A model generated the notes under the pieces. The model did not search any database. It saw nothing but the letters and a program-made list of their open reading frames with translations, and was not told where the DNA came from. The position numbers and the translations under genes were made by a program. From an uncultured Streptococcus sp. (GTDB lineage Bacteria; Bacillota; Bacilli; Lactobacillales; Streptococcaceae): 64,000 nt of DNA. The DNA lies in assembly GCA_934196125.1 (NCBI GenBank), contig CAKPVT010000004.1, positions 6,856 through 70,855 on the forward strand. Reading direction: 5' to 3'. Positions 8,375 through 17,317 of this stretch are shown here, piece by piece (position 1 is the first letter of the stretch; every line of letters starts with the position of its first letter).

Positions 8375-9106
8375 ATGATTGATATTCATTCTCATATTGT
8401 TTTTGATGTAGATGACGGACCATCTACTATTGAAGAAAGTTTAGCTTTGATTGGTGAAAGTTATCGTCAGGGCGTGCGTACGATTGTCTCAACGTCACAT
8501 CGTCGTAAAGGAATGTTTGAAACACCAGAAGATAAGATTTTTGCTAATTTCAGCCAAGTTAAAGAAGCTGCCGAAGCTAAATATGAAGGATTAGAAATCT
8601 TATACGGTGGCGAACTCTATTATAGTAGTGATATTTTAGAAAGACTGGAACAACGCCAAGTTCCAAGAATGAACGACACACGTTTTGCATTGATTGAATT
8701 TAGTATGACCACACCATGGAAAGACATCCATACAGCACTTAGCAATGTACTTATGCTTGGAATTACACCAGTTGTTGCTCATATCGAACGTTATAATGTG
8801 CTTGAGTTTAATGAAGAACGTGTTAAAGAATTGATTAACATGGGATGTTATACGCAAATCAATAGCTCACATGTTCTCAAACCAAAATTGTTCGGTGATA
8901 AATACCGTCAGTTCAAAAAAAGAGCACGTTATTTCTTGGAAAAAAATCTTGTTCATTGTGTCGCAAGTGACATGCATAATCTCGGACCAAGACCGCCATT
9001 CATGGACGAAGCTAGAGAAATCATCACGAAAGATTTTGGCACTAAGCGAGCTTACGCTCTTTTTGAGGGCAATCCTCAAACCTTATTAGAAAATAAAGAT
9101 TTATAG
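8375..9106 (+). CDS. cpsB: Capsule tyrosine-protein phosphatase (PHP type)
   Basis: A 243-residue manganese-dependent phosphatase of the PHP family that dephosphorylates CpsD. Visible metal ligands are the N-terminal MIDIHSHIVFDVDDGP, GGELYY, VAHIERY and CVASDMHN. It lies base-to-base after cpsA and before the chain-length pair CpsC/CpsD, the order of Wzy-type streptococcal capsule operons. Normal length, no lesions. Confidence 0.95.
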   Translation: MIDIHSHIVFDVDDGPSTIEESLALIGESYRQGVRTIVSTSHRRKGMFETPEDKIFANFSQVKEAAEAKYEGLEILYGGELYYSSDILERLEQRQVPRMNDTRFALIEFSMTTPWKDIHTALSNVLMLGITPVVAHIERYNVLEFNEERVKELINMGCYTQINSSHVLKPKLFGDKYRQFKKRARYFLEKNLVHCVASDMHNLGPRPPFMDEAREIITKDFGTKRAYALFEGNPQTLLENKDL

Positions 9107-9114
9107 GAGTTAAT

Positions 9115-9801
9115 ATGAATTCAAATGATAATGCAAGTATCGAGATTGATGTACTCTACTTGCTAAGAAAACTTTGGAGTAGAAAATTTTTCATTATTTT
9201 CATTGCTCTAGTTGTTGGGACAATAGCTTTGCTTGGTAGTGTTTTCTTCCTCAAACCTAAGTACACATCAACAACTCGTATTTATGTTGTTAGCAAAACT
9301 GCTGATAATATTACCAGTCAAGATTTACAAGCTGGTTCTTATCTTGTTAACGATTACAAAGAAGTGATTACGTCAAGTGAGGTGTTATCTTCTGTCATTG
9401 ATCAACAAAAATTGGCTCTTTCAACCAGTGAGTTGTCAGATATGATTACAGTTGATATCCCAACAGATACACGTGTCATTTCAATTTCTGTGGAAGATAC
9501 GGATGCCCAAGAAGCCGCCGATATTGCTAATGCTGTCCGTGAAATTGCTGCTGAAAAGATTAAAGCTGTTACGAAAGTAGATGACGTGACAACCTTGGAA
9601 GCTGCAACTACGCCTAAACACCCTTCATCTCCTAACGTTAAGAAAAATCTTGCTTTAGGGATACTTATTGGTGGGGCTCTAGCTGTTATTGTTATTTTTG
9701 TAGTTGAAGTGCTTGATGATCGTGTTCGTCGTCCAGAAGATGTCGAAGAAGTGCTTGGTATGACTCTTCTAGGAGTCGTACCAGATATTGATAAAATGTA
9801 A
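9115..9801 (+). CDS. cpsC: Capsule chain-length determinant / CpsD activator
   Basis: A 228-residue Wzz-type polysaccharide co-polymerase. Two membrane helices (about residues 24-46 and 174-197) flank an extracellular domain, and the cytoplasmic tail (RVRRPEDVEEVLGMTLLGVV) is the region that activates the partner kinase. The pair CpsC and CpsD is the split Gram-positive form of a BY-kinase. Ribosome site AGGAG precedes the ATG. Confidence 0.94.
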   Translation: MNSNDNASIEIDVLYLLRKLWSRKFFIIFIALVVGTIALLGSVFFLKPKYTSTTRIYVVSKTADNITSQDLQAGSYLVNDYKEVITSSEVLSSVIDQQKLALSTSELSDMITVDIPTDTRVISISVEDTDAQEAADIANAVREIAAEKIKAVTKVDDVTTLEAATTPKHPSSPNVKKNLALGILIGGALAVIVIFVVEVLDDRVRRPEDVEEVLGMTLLGVVPDIDKM

Positions 9802-9815
9802 GGAGAAAGATTGTA

Positions 9816-10547
9816 ATGCCACAATTAGAATTAGTGAGAGCTAAAACTCAAATGATTAAATCTATGGAAGAATATTACAATTCTATCCGTATCAATATTC
9901 AATTTAGTGGACGTGATTTAAAAGTAATTACGTTAACTTCGGCTCAACCTGGCGAAGGAAAATCAACAACGTCTGTTAACCTTGCAATTTCTTTTGCGCA
10001 TACAGGTTTCCGTACACTTTTGATTGATGCGGATACACGTAATTCAGTCATGTCAGGAACGTTTAAATCTAATGAACGTTATCAGGGGTTGACAAGTTTC
10101 TTGTCTGGAAATGCAGAGTTGTCAGATGTTATTTGTGACACAAGTATTGATAATTTAATGATTATTCCTGCTGGACAAGTCTCACCAAATCCAACATCAT
10201 TGATTCAAAACGATAATTTTAAGGCAATGATTGAAACCGTGCGTGGTCTTTACGATTATGTGATTATTGATACACCTCCTCTTGGCTTGGTTATTGATGC
10301 AGCTATCTTAGCGCATTACTCAGATGCTAGTCTAGTTGTGGCAAAAGCAGGAGCTGATAAACGCCGTACCATTACGAAAGTAAAAGAACAACTAGAACAA
10401 AGTGGCTCTATTTTCCTTGGTGTTATTTTAAATAAATATGATATCCACTCGGATAATTACGGTTCATATGGTAGTTATGGTGACTATGGAAATTATGGCA
10501 AAAAATCGGGGGGGGCGGAGAATAACGGATATTTTGCCCCAGAGTAG
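9816..10547 (+). CDS. cpsD: Capsule autophosphorylating tyrosine kinase
   Basis: A 243-residue cytoplasmic BY-kinase. Walker A is SAQPGEGKSTTS (about residue 47), Walker A' LLIDADTRNS and Walker B VIIDTPPLG. The C terminus carries the tyrosine cluster YGSYGSYGDYGNYG, the autophosphorylation sites removed by CpsB. Directly after the cluster, at 10508-10515, the gene has a run of eight Gs; slippage there would change only the last residues (GAENNGYFAPE). The tail beyond the cluster differs from the basic tails I expect in this family. Confidence 0.94.
   Translation: MPQLELVRAKTQMIKSMEEYYNSIRINIQFSGRDLKVITLTSAQPGEGKSTTSVNLAISFAHTGFRTLLIDADTRNSVMSGTFKSNERYQGLTSFLSGNAELSDVICDTSIDNLMIIPAGQVSPNPTSLIQNDNFKAMIETVRGLYDYVIIDTPPLGLVIDAAILAHYSDASLVVAKAGADKRRTITKVKEQLEQSGSIFLGVILNKYDIHSDNYGSYGSYGDYGNYGKKSGGAENNGYFAPE
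10508..10515 (+). repeat. G8 homopolymer in cpsD
   Basis: Eight consecutive Gs in a low-GC gene, encoding Ser-Gly-Gly after the tyrosine cluster. A slip of one base would replace the C-terminal residues. Confidence 0.8.
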
Positions 10548-10562
10548 GAGATAGTGGAGTGT

Positions 10563-12374
10563 ATGAATAGTTTAAGTAGAAAAGAAAAGTCTATTATTTT
10601 AATAACGATTGATTTGTTGCTGTTGTTTGTTGCCATGTTTGTCACAATGTATTTTATGCAAGCTTTTGCGAGTATTAACTCAAATCAATTGCTTACGTCC
10701 TATCTTGTCGTGGCAATTGATTATCTAGTGATAGCTAGTTGGTTTAAAATCTTTTCGATTTTGAATCGCTTTACCGACTATCGCGTCTTGTTTTATCTAA
10801 TGATATCTCTTGCCATTTCTTATTCCTTATTGGCAGTCGTTGTGACAATAGTCTATCCTGAAGGCAGTTATAGTTATCGTTTTGTGCTCCTTTCTTTCTT
10901 ATTTTCCACTTTTCTTTTGATAGCTCCAAGACTTTTATGGCGTGAGCTAAATAATAGTCATAGCCGAAAAAAGAAAAAAGAGTGCTCACGGATTAGAACC
11001 TTGGTCGTAGGTGCTGGAGAGGGTGGTTCTATTTTTGCAAACACGATTTTGAATTCTCATTCAGACATCGAGATTGTTGGTTTTGTGGATGATGACGTGA
11101 ACAAATATAAAACCTATTTGCATGGTATCAAGGTGCTAGGCGATTGCAAAGCTATTCCAACTATCGTTTCTCAATACGCTATCGAACAAGTGACCATTGC
11201 GATTCCTTCTTTAGCAGGAAAAGAACATGAAGAAATCATCAAGATTTGTAATGATTGTGGTGTCCGTGTAAATAGCATGCCCAATATAGAAGATGTGATT
11301 ATCGGCAAGGTTTCTACTTTAAATTTACGTGAGATTGACATTACAGACCTCTTGGGACGAAAAGAAGTTGAGTTAGATTGGACCGATTTGGGAGAATTTT
11401 TCCGAGAAAAGATTGTTCTCGTGACTGGAGCAGGTGGTTCGATTGGCTCAGAGATTTGTCGTCAAGTGTCACGTTTAAACCCTAAAAAATTGCTACTCTT
11501 AGGGCATGGTGAAAATTCGATTTACTTGATTCATCGAGAACTTTTGCAAAAGTACGGTCAGAAAATCGAGATTGTTCCCATTATTGCAGATATTCAAGAC
11601 CGAGAGTTGATGTTTGACGTGATGAAAGCCTATCGTCCCAACTATGTCTATCATGCTGCAGCACACAAGCATGTGCCCTTGATGGAGTATAATCCAAAAG
11701 AGGCTGTCAAAAATAATATTTTTGGCACAAAAAATGTCGCTGAGGCAGCGCTTGCAGCAGTGGTTGAGCGATTTGTCATGATTTCGACAGATAAGGCTGT
11801 CAATCCAACCAACGTGATGGGAGCTACCAAGCGAGTGGCAGAGATGATTGTGACGGGACTCAATGGCAAAGGCAAGACAAAATTTGTCGTTGTTCGTTTT
11901 GGCAATGTCCTAGGTAGTCGTGGTTCAGTTGTCCCTGTCTTTAAAGAGCAGGTGGCTAAGGGTGGACCACTAACCGTTACGGATTTTCGTATGACACGTT
12001 ACTTCATGACGATACCAGAGGCAAGTCGACTCGTTATCCAAGCAGGCTATCGAGCAAAAGGTGGCGAAGTCTTTGTTCTTGATATGGGCAATCCTGTCAA
12101 GATTGTCGATTTGGCAGAAAAAATCATTATGCTAAGTGGTCATACCGTGGAAGAGATTGGGATTGTCGAGTCTGGCATTCGTCCGGGAGAAAAACTCTAC
12201 GAAGAACTCTTGTCATCAGATGAACGTGTCAGCGAGCAAATCCATGAAAAGATTTTTGTCGCAAAAGTCATCCCAAAATCTGCAGCAGAAGTTGACAACT
12301 TCATCAAAACACTACTAGATACAGACAACAAAGCTTTGAAAGATAAGCTCATTGCATTTGCAAAGCAGGGATAA
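10563..12374 (+). CDS. Membrane-bound nucleotide-sugar 4,6-dehydratase (CapD/PglF-like)
   Basis: About 603 residues. Four N-terminal membrane helices (up to about residue 125) are followed by a CoA-binding-like Rossmann domain (TLVVGAGEGGS) and a SDR domain from about residue 285 (VLVTGAGGSIGSE, AAAHKHVPLME, STDKAVNPTNVMGATKR, where the usual Tyr-x3-Lys Tyr is Met as in this family). Family members convert UDP-GlcNAc to the 4-keto-6-deoxy sugar, the first step to bacillosamine-type or AATGal sugars. Start uncertain: GTG at 10554 and ATG at 10563 both have a purine-rich site; I take the ATG. Confidence 0.88.
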   Translation: MNSLSRKEKSIILITIDLLLLFVAMFVTMYFMQAFASINSNQLLTSYLVVAIDYLVIASWFKIFSILNRFTDYRVLFYLMISLAISYSLLAVVVTIVYPEGSYSYRFVLLSFLFSTFLLIAPRLLWRELNNSHSRKKKKECSRIRTLVVGAGEGGSIFANTILNSHSDIEIVGFVDDDVNKYKTYLHGIKVLGDCKAIPTIVSQYAIEQVTIAIPSLAGKEHEEIIKICNDCGVRVNSMPNIEDVIIGKVSTLNLREIDITDLLGRKEVELDWTDLGEFFREKIVLVTGAGGSIGSEICRQVSRLNPKKLLLLGHGENSIYLIHRELLQKYGQKIEIVPIIADIQDRELMFDVMKAYRPNYVYHAAAHKHVPLMEYNPKEAVKNNIFGTKNVAEAALAAVVERFVMISTDKAVNPTNVMGATKRVAEMIVTGLNGKGKTKFVVVRFGNVLGSRGSVVPVFKEQVAKGGPLTVTDFRMTRYFMTIPEASRLVIQAGYRAKGGEVFVLDMGNPVKIVDLAEKIIMLSGHTVEEIGIVESGIRPGEKLYEELLSSDERVSEQIHEKIFVAKVIPKSAAEVDNFIKTLLDTDNKALKDKLIAFAKQG

Positions 12375-12384
12375 TAGGAGAGAT

Positions 12385-13065
12385 ATGTTAGAAAGTGATT
12401 TTTTAGATACTATCGAAGTGCAGGAAACACGAAAATATTTGGAAAAGAAAAAGGTATCCTTGTTTTTTAAACGGATGTTTGATTTAATTTTTTCCATTTT
12501 ACTGTTGCTTTTCTTGCTACCTATTTTTGTCCTGTTAGCGATTGGCATCAAGTTAGAAGACGGCGGGTCAGTTTTCTATCGGCAAGATCGTGTAACGAAA
12601 AATGGACGCCTGTTTAAGATTTTCAAGTTTCGCACCATGGTGGTCAATGCTGATAAAATCGGTACTCTCGTCACTGTTCAAAAAGATAATCGCATTACCA
12701 AAATTGGTTCAAGAATACGAAAATATCGCCTTGATGAATTGCCTCAGTTACTAAATATCGTCATCGGTGATATGAGTTTTGTCGGCACACGACCAGAGGT
12801 TGTTAAGTATGTCAAAGCCTATACAAACGAGATGAAGACAACCTTGCTTTTGCCGGCAGGCGTGACTTCTCTTTCCAGTATTGAGTTTAAGGATGAAGAC
12901 ACTATTATTGAAAAATATACGAAACTGGGAGAAGATGTTGATGATATTTACATTCATCGCATACTTCCCCAAAAAATGATTTCAAATATTGCCTATATTC
13001 ATCACTTTAATTTTCTATCAGACATTAAAATTATGCTGTTGACCATTATCAAAGTAGTAAAATAA
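12385..13065 (+). CDS. Initial sugar-phosphate transferase (priming glycosyltransferase, PglC-like)
   Basis: A 226-residue small polyprenyl-phosphate sugar-1-phosphate transferase. One membrane helix (about residues 30-54) is followed by the catalytic domain with GSVFYRQDRVTKNGRLFKI, FKFRTM, YRLDELPQLLNI and GDMSFVGTRPE, the signature of the bacterial sugar transferase family. It lacks the long N-terminal domain of CpsE/WbaP types, so it resembles PglC/WcfS enzymes that prime with an amino sugar made by its two neighbours. Start ATG 12385 is preceded by GGAGAG. Confidence 0.9.
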   Translation: MLESDFLDTIEVQETRKYLEKKKVSLFFKRMFDLIFSILLLLFLLPIFVLLAIGIKLEDGGSVFYRQDRVTKNGRLFKIFKFRTMVVNADKIGTLVTVQKDNRITKIGSRIRKYRLDELPQLLNIVIGDMSFVGTRPEVVKYVKAYTNEMKTTLLLPAGVTSLSSIEFKDEDTIIEKYTKLGEDVDDIYIHRILPQKMISNIAYIHHFNFLSDIKIMLLTIIKVVK

Positions 13066-13076
13066 TGAGGACACAT

Positions 13077-14291
13077 ATGACAAAGAAAATGAATATTCCC
13101 TTTTCACCACCAGATATTTCAGAAGAAGAAATTGCAGAGGTGGCAGATACCTTACGTTCTGGTTGGATTACCACCGGTCCGAAAACAAAGGAACTAGAAT
13201 CCTTGTTATCCACCTACACCAATACCTCAAAAACGGTCTGCCTAAACTCGGCGACAGCAGGTTTGGAATTGGTTCTTCGACTGCTTGGTGTGGAGGCTGG
13301 TGATGAAGTTATTGTTCCAGCTATGACCTATACGGCATCTTGTAGTGTGATTGAGCATGTCGGAGCTACTCCTGTCATTGTTGATATTCAGAGCGATAGT
13401 CACGAGATGGACTATGATCAGGTGGCACAAGCTATCACGGAGCGAACAAAGGTGATTATTCCCGTCGAGTTGGCTGGTATCCCTTGCGACCATGATAGGA
13501 TAAGAGAAGTTGTTGACAGTAAAAAAACACTCTTTACACCAAAAACTCCCCTACAAAGGGCATTTGGTCGTATCGTTATCTTATCTGACGGTGCTCATGC
13601 TTTGGGTGCAAGCTACAAGGGTGAGATGATTGGCAATGTCGCAGACTTTACCGTATTTTCTTTTCACGCTGTGAAAAACTTTACAACGGCAGAAGGTGGC
13701 TCGGTAACTTGGAAAGACCATGCCGGCATTGATAATGATGACTTGTATCGTCAATTTCAAATCCTTTCCTTACATGGTCAGACAAAAGACGCTCTTGAAA
13801 AAACAAAATTGGGTTCATGGGAGTATGATATTGTCATCCCTGGCTACAAGTGCAATATGACGGATATCATGGCTTCTATCGGCTTAGTTCAGTACAAACG
13901 CTATCCTGATTTATTAAGACGACGCAGAGAGATTGTTAGTTGTTATAATGAGGGATTTGAAGGCACGACAGTCATCCCTTTACAGCACGTGAGTGACAGC
14001 TATGAGTCTTCTATGCACCTGTATATCGTTCGTATAGATGGCATTAAGAAAGAGCAACGCAATGCTATTATCGAAAAAATGGCAGAGGCTGGAATTGCCT
14101 GCAATGTTCATTATAAACCACTCCCTCTCTTAACTGCTTATGCTAATATGGGCTTTAAAATAGAAGATTATCCCAATGCCCAAAACTATTTTGAAAATAC
14201 CATGACACTCCCCCTTCATACAAAATTGAGCGATGAAGAAGTGGACTATGTGATAGAAACGCTAAAAGGTATCATAGCCGATATTCGCTGA
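13077..14291 (+). CDS. PLP-dependent sugar aminotransferase (DegT/DnrJ/EryC1 family)
   Basis: A 404-residue aminotransferase that would aminate the 4-keto sugar from the upstream dehydratase. Visible are SGWITTGPKTKELE, the substrate/PLP stretch ILSDGAHALGASYKG and the Schiff-base Lys in FSFHAVKNFTTAEGG, plus the C-terminal HYKPLPLL. The GAGGA at 13067-13071 supports ATG 13077 rather than the upstream ATG at 13065. With the dehydratase and priming transferase it forms a UDP-4-amino-4,6-dideoxy-HexNAc module. Confidence 0.9.
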   Translation: MTKKMNIPFSPPDISEEEIAEVADTLRSGWITTGPKTKELESLLSTYTNTSKTVCLNSATAGLELVLRLLGVEAGDEVIVPAMTYTASCSVIEHVGATPVIVDIQSDSHEMDYDQVAQAITERTKVIIPVELAGIPCDHDRIREVVDSKKTLFTPKTPLQRAFGRIVILSDGAHALGASYKGEMIGNVADFTVFSFHAVKNFTTAEGGSVTWKDHAGIDNDDLYRQFQILSLHGQTKDALEKTKLGSWEYDIVIPGYKCNMTDIMASIGLVQYKRYPDLLRRRREIVSCYNEGFEGTTVIPLQHVSDSYESSMHLYIVRIDGIKKEQRNAIIEKMAEAGIACNVHYKPLPLLTAYANMGFKIEDYPNAQNYFENTMTLPLHTKLSDEEVDYVIETLKGIIADIR

Positions 14292-14348
14292 CACCATACG
14301 AACAACTATAGTATTTAGTTAATAAAGAGTAGAAGAACGGAGATAGAT

Positions 14349-15125
14349 GTGACAAAACAAATAGACGGTCTTGTTTCGGTGATTATGCCGTCGTGGAATA
14401 CTGCTGACTATATCGCAGAATCCATTGAATCAGTCATCAATCAGACCTATCAAAACTGGGAATTGATTATCGTTGATGATTGTTCGACTGATACGACAGA
14501 TGAGATAGTCAACCACTTTAAAGACGATAGGATACGTTATTTCAAAAATAGTATCAATAGTGGTGCAGACATCACACGAAATAAGGCTTTGCAACATTCT
14601 AGAGGAGAGTGGATAGCCTTTCTTGATTCGGACGATCTCTGGCATCCAGAAAAGCTAGAAAAACAGATTCACTTTATGGAGAAAAATGGGTATAGCTTTT
14701 CCTACCATAATTTTGAAAAAATTGATGAAGACAGTCAAGATTTGGGAGTTACGGTCACAGGCCCAAGTCTTGTGACGAAGAAGATGATGTACCATTATGG
14801 TTATCCAGGTTGCTTGACTTTTATGTACAACGCCAAGGTGATGGGCTTGGTACAAATTAATGACATCAAGAAGAACAACGACTATGCTATTTTGTTAAAG
14901 CTGTGTAAAAAAGCAGATTGTAATCTACTTGATGAAAACCTAGCCTATTATCGTATTAGAAAAAAATCCATTTCCCATGACAAGCTGTACAAAAAATTAA
15001 AAAGTCACTATGATTTGTTTCATATCTGTGATAAACAAACACCCCTTACTTCCTTTTACTTGGCTTGTATGAACATGATTTACGGTCTTCATAAAAAATA
15101 CAAATATGAAATAAGGAATCAATGA
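14349..15125 (+). CDS. Glycosyltransferase family 2 protein
   Basis: A 258-residue GT-A enzyme: VIMPSWNTADYIAESIESV at the N terminus, IIVDDCSTD, and LDSDDLWHPEKL, the nucleotide-sugar and metal-binding DxD-type motif. GTG start at 14349 follows GGAGA. It would add one sugar to the lipid-linked repeat unit at the inner membrane face; the acceptor and donor are unknown. The last four bases overlap the next gene (ATGA). Confidence 0.88.
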   Translation: MTKQIDGLVSVIMPSWNTADYIAESIESVINQTYQNWELIIVDDCSTDTTDEIVNHFKDDRIRYFKNSINSGADITRNKALQHSRGEWIAFLDSDDLWHPEKLEKQIHFMEKNGYSFSYHNFEKIDEDSQDLGVTVTGPSLVTKKMMYHYGYPGCLTFMYNAKVMGLVQINDIKKNNDYAILLKLCKKADCNLLDENLAYYRIRKKSISHDKLYKKLKSHYDLFHICDKQTPLTSFYLACMNMIYGLHKKYKYEIRNQ

Positions 15126-16213
15126 AGAATATGAAAATCTGTTTTTTAGCACCTGCGAATAATTATCATACGAAAAAATGGTGTAAATGGTTTGCTGAAA
15201 AAGGGCATGATGTCCATGTTATATCTTTTATTGATGATACGATTGAAAATGTCACCATTCACTTTATTGATAGTGGGGCATCTGTCAACTCATCTGATTC
15301 ACGAAAACTAGCTTATTTATTAAAAGCAGGTAAGGTTAAAAAGATTATTAAACAGCTAAAACCCGATATTGTCAACGCTCACTATGTTTCGAGTTACGGG
15401 GCAGTCGCTGCTCTGTCAGGTATCAAGTCCTATGTCTTATCCATGTGGGGTTCTGATGTCTATGATTTTCCTACCAAGAGCTTTTTACATAAATTTTTGG
15501 TTAAATTCAGTCTGAGTAGGGCAACTTATCTTTTTTCTACCAGTCAAGCGATGGCAGATGAGGCTGGAAAGTATACGAATAAAGACATCACCATCACACC
15601 TTTTGGTGTGGATATGACTCTTTTTTCGCCAAAGAGACAAGAAAATAGTACCTATTTTACAGTTGGTACGATTAAATCACTGACACCTAAGTATGGTATT
15701 GATACTTTGCTTAGAGCTGTTTCTCGAGTGGTGCAACAAAGACCGGACATCCCTCTTCAATTGAAAATAGGTGGTAAGGGAGAGTACGAAAAAGACTATA
15801 AACGACTAGCTCAAGAGTTGGGCATTGAGCCGATTACCAAGTGGCTTGGTTTCATTTCACAAGAGAGAGTGGCAAAAGAATGGAATACTATGGATATTGC
15901 GGTTATCCCCTCGGAGTCGGAGTCGTTCGGCGTTTCGGCTGTAGAATCGTCTGCTTGTGCTTGTCCAGTGATTGTGACGGATATACCCGGTCTCAAAGAA
16001 ACCACAATACCAAATAAAACTAGCCTTGTCATCCCTATCGGAGATGATGAACAATTAGCAGAAAAAATCATCTATCTCTACAATCATCCAGAGCTAAGAT
16101 TAGAGTTGGGAACAGCAGGAAGAAAGTTTGTAGAAGAACAATTTGAAATCGACAAGTGTTTTAAATTGATTGAGAAGAAATTTAAGGAAATTTGTAGGAT
16201 TAACAGTCAATGA
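15122..16213 (+). CDS. Glycosyltransferase family 4 (GT-B) protein
   Basis: A 363-residue GT-B enzyme. It opens MKNMKICFLAPANNYHTKKW, has SMWGSDVYDFP, the domain-joining stretch TPFGVDMTLFSP and the catalytic E-x7-E region VIPSESESFGVSAVESSACACP that contacts the donor phosphate. The start overlaps the preceding stop (ATGA) and its own stop overlaps the polymerase start, so the three are translationally coupled. Linkage made is unknown. Confidence 0.9.
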   Translation: MKNMKICFLAPANNYHTKKWCKWFAEKGHDVHVISFIDDTIENVTIHFIDSGASVNSSDSRKLAYLLKAGKVKKIIKQLKPDIVNAHYVSSYGAVAALSGIKSYVLSMWGSDVYDFPTKSFLHKFLVKFSLSRATYLFSTSQAMADEAGKYTNKDITITPFGVDMTLFSPKRQENSTYFTVGTIKSLTPKYGIDTLLRAVSRVVQQRPDIPLQLKIGGKGEYEKDYKRLAQELGIEPITKWLGFISQERVAKEWNTMDIAVIPSESESFGVSAVESSACACPVIVTDIPGLKETTIPNKTSLVIPIGDDEQLAEKIIYLYNHPELRLELGTAGRKFVEEQFEIDKCFKLIEKKFKEICRINSQ

Positions 16214-17307
16214 TATATATTACTTTAGTAGCCAGTTTACCGATTATGGCTTATCTTTGCTTCTCCAAAAACGGTATACTGGTTCTTGATAGAAAACAAG
16301 GCTTGTATAGTGAAAATCATAGCTATCTCATGCTATTTTTTATACTATGTGCTATTCTTATTGCCTTTCGGTCTAATCTAGTGGGTGTTGATACCATCCA
16401 CTACTCAAAACATTTTGATACCGTATCAACCTTGTCGTTTTCTGAGATTAGAGATTACGCCAATAGATATGCTATCGAAATTGGCTACATTTTCCTGATG
16501 AAATTGTCATCACTTATCATTGACAATTACTATTTCTTTCAACTGATAATTGCTAGCCTTTATAGCCTACTGATGTATCGTTTTTTTAGTAAAAATACCG
16601 ATAATCAATTATTTGTTAGTGTTCTATTTTTAGGATTGGGGCTTTTACTCTATAGTTTTAATATACAGAGACAGATGTTAGCTGTTGCCATTGTATTAGA
16701 ATCTTGGAATGCTTTCACAGACAAGAAATATTATCGGACAGTGTTCTGGCTTATCCTTGCAAGCTTCTTTCATTCAACGGCAGTCATTTTCCTTTTGGTA
16801 TTGCTATTATACTATTTCCGAGAAAGTAAACTGTTTTTAATTCTATCTTCCATCGTTATCCTCTTTGTTGTTATCCGTTTTGACTTTATCATTAATCTTT
16901 TGAGCCACAATATTTCCAAATATGCCAATTATTTTAAAAATATTAAGGTCATCCAATCAGCTGGTGGGGTGAAATTTATATGGGGGGGGATAGTGCTCCT
17001 TGCCTTGTTAACTATATTTAGGAAAATATTCCTACAAAAAAAGGAATTGTCAAATCTTCCTACTTATGCCATCCTGTCTCTTGGATATGTCGTAGCCAAC
17101 ATCTTAGGCTTACGTTTTAACTACTTTGAAAGACTCGGTTTGTATTGCTTGCCGTTTGTTGCCGTTTTTTTGGAAAAATTTGGTACAAGTCTAGAAGATA
17201 AGACCACGAGAAGCATCTACTATTTCTTGACCTACCTATTTTTCATCATTTATTTTCTGATGAGTGCTATGGGTTCTGAACAATACAATTATCATTTTTA
17301 TTTTTAG
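16210..17307 (+). CDS. wzy: Capsule repeat-unit polymerase (Wzy, EpsG-like)
   Basis: A 365-residue polytopic membrane protein with about ten hydrophobic segments. The early stretch AFRSNLVGVDTIHYSKHF resembles the conserved R-x-GxDxxxY loop of EpsG-type polymerases. No other gene in the locus fits Wzy. A G8 tract at 16982-16989 lies in the coding sequence (reads IWGGIV); a slip would truncate the protein near residue 260. ATG overlaps the preceding TGA. Confidence 0.82.
   Translation: MIYITLVASLPIMAYLCFSKNGILVLDRKQGLYSENHSYLMLFFILCAILIAFRSNLVGVDTIHYSKHFDTVSTLSFSEIRDYANRYAIEIGYIFLMKLSSLIIDNYYFFQLIIASLYSLLMYRFFSKNTDNQLFVSVLFLGLGLLLYSFNIQRQMLAVAIVLESWNAFTDKKYYRTVFWLILASFFHSTAVIFLLVLLLYYFRESKLFLILSSIVILFVVIRFDFIINLLSHNISKYANYFKNIKVIQSAGGVKFIWGGIVLLALLTIFRKIFLQKKELSNLPTYAILSLGYVVANILGLRFNYFERLGLYCLPFVAVFLEKFGTSLEDKTTRSIYYFLTYLFFIIYFLMSAMGSEQYNYHFYF
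16982..16989 (+). repeat. G8 homopolymer in wzy
   Basis: Eight Gs in an AT-rich membrane-protein gene. A one-base change would shift frame about 70% of the way through the polymerase. Confidence 0.8.
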
Positions 17308-17317
17308 GAGATATTGA

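Noticed and set aside
9402..9824. 140-codon frame antisense to cpsC
   Set aside because: Ser/Thr-rich low-complexity translation opposite an intact conserved gene.
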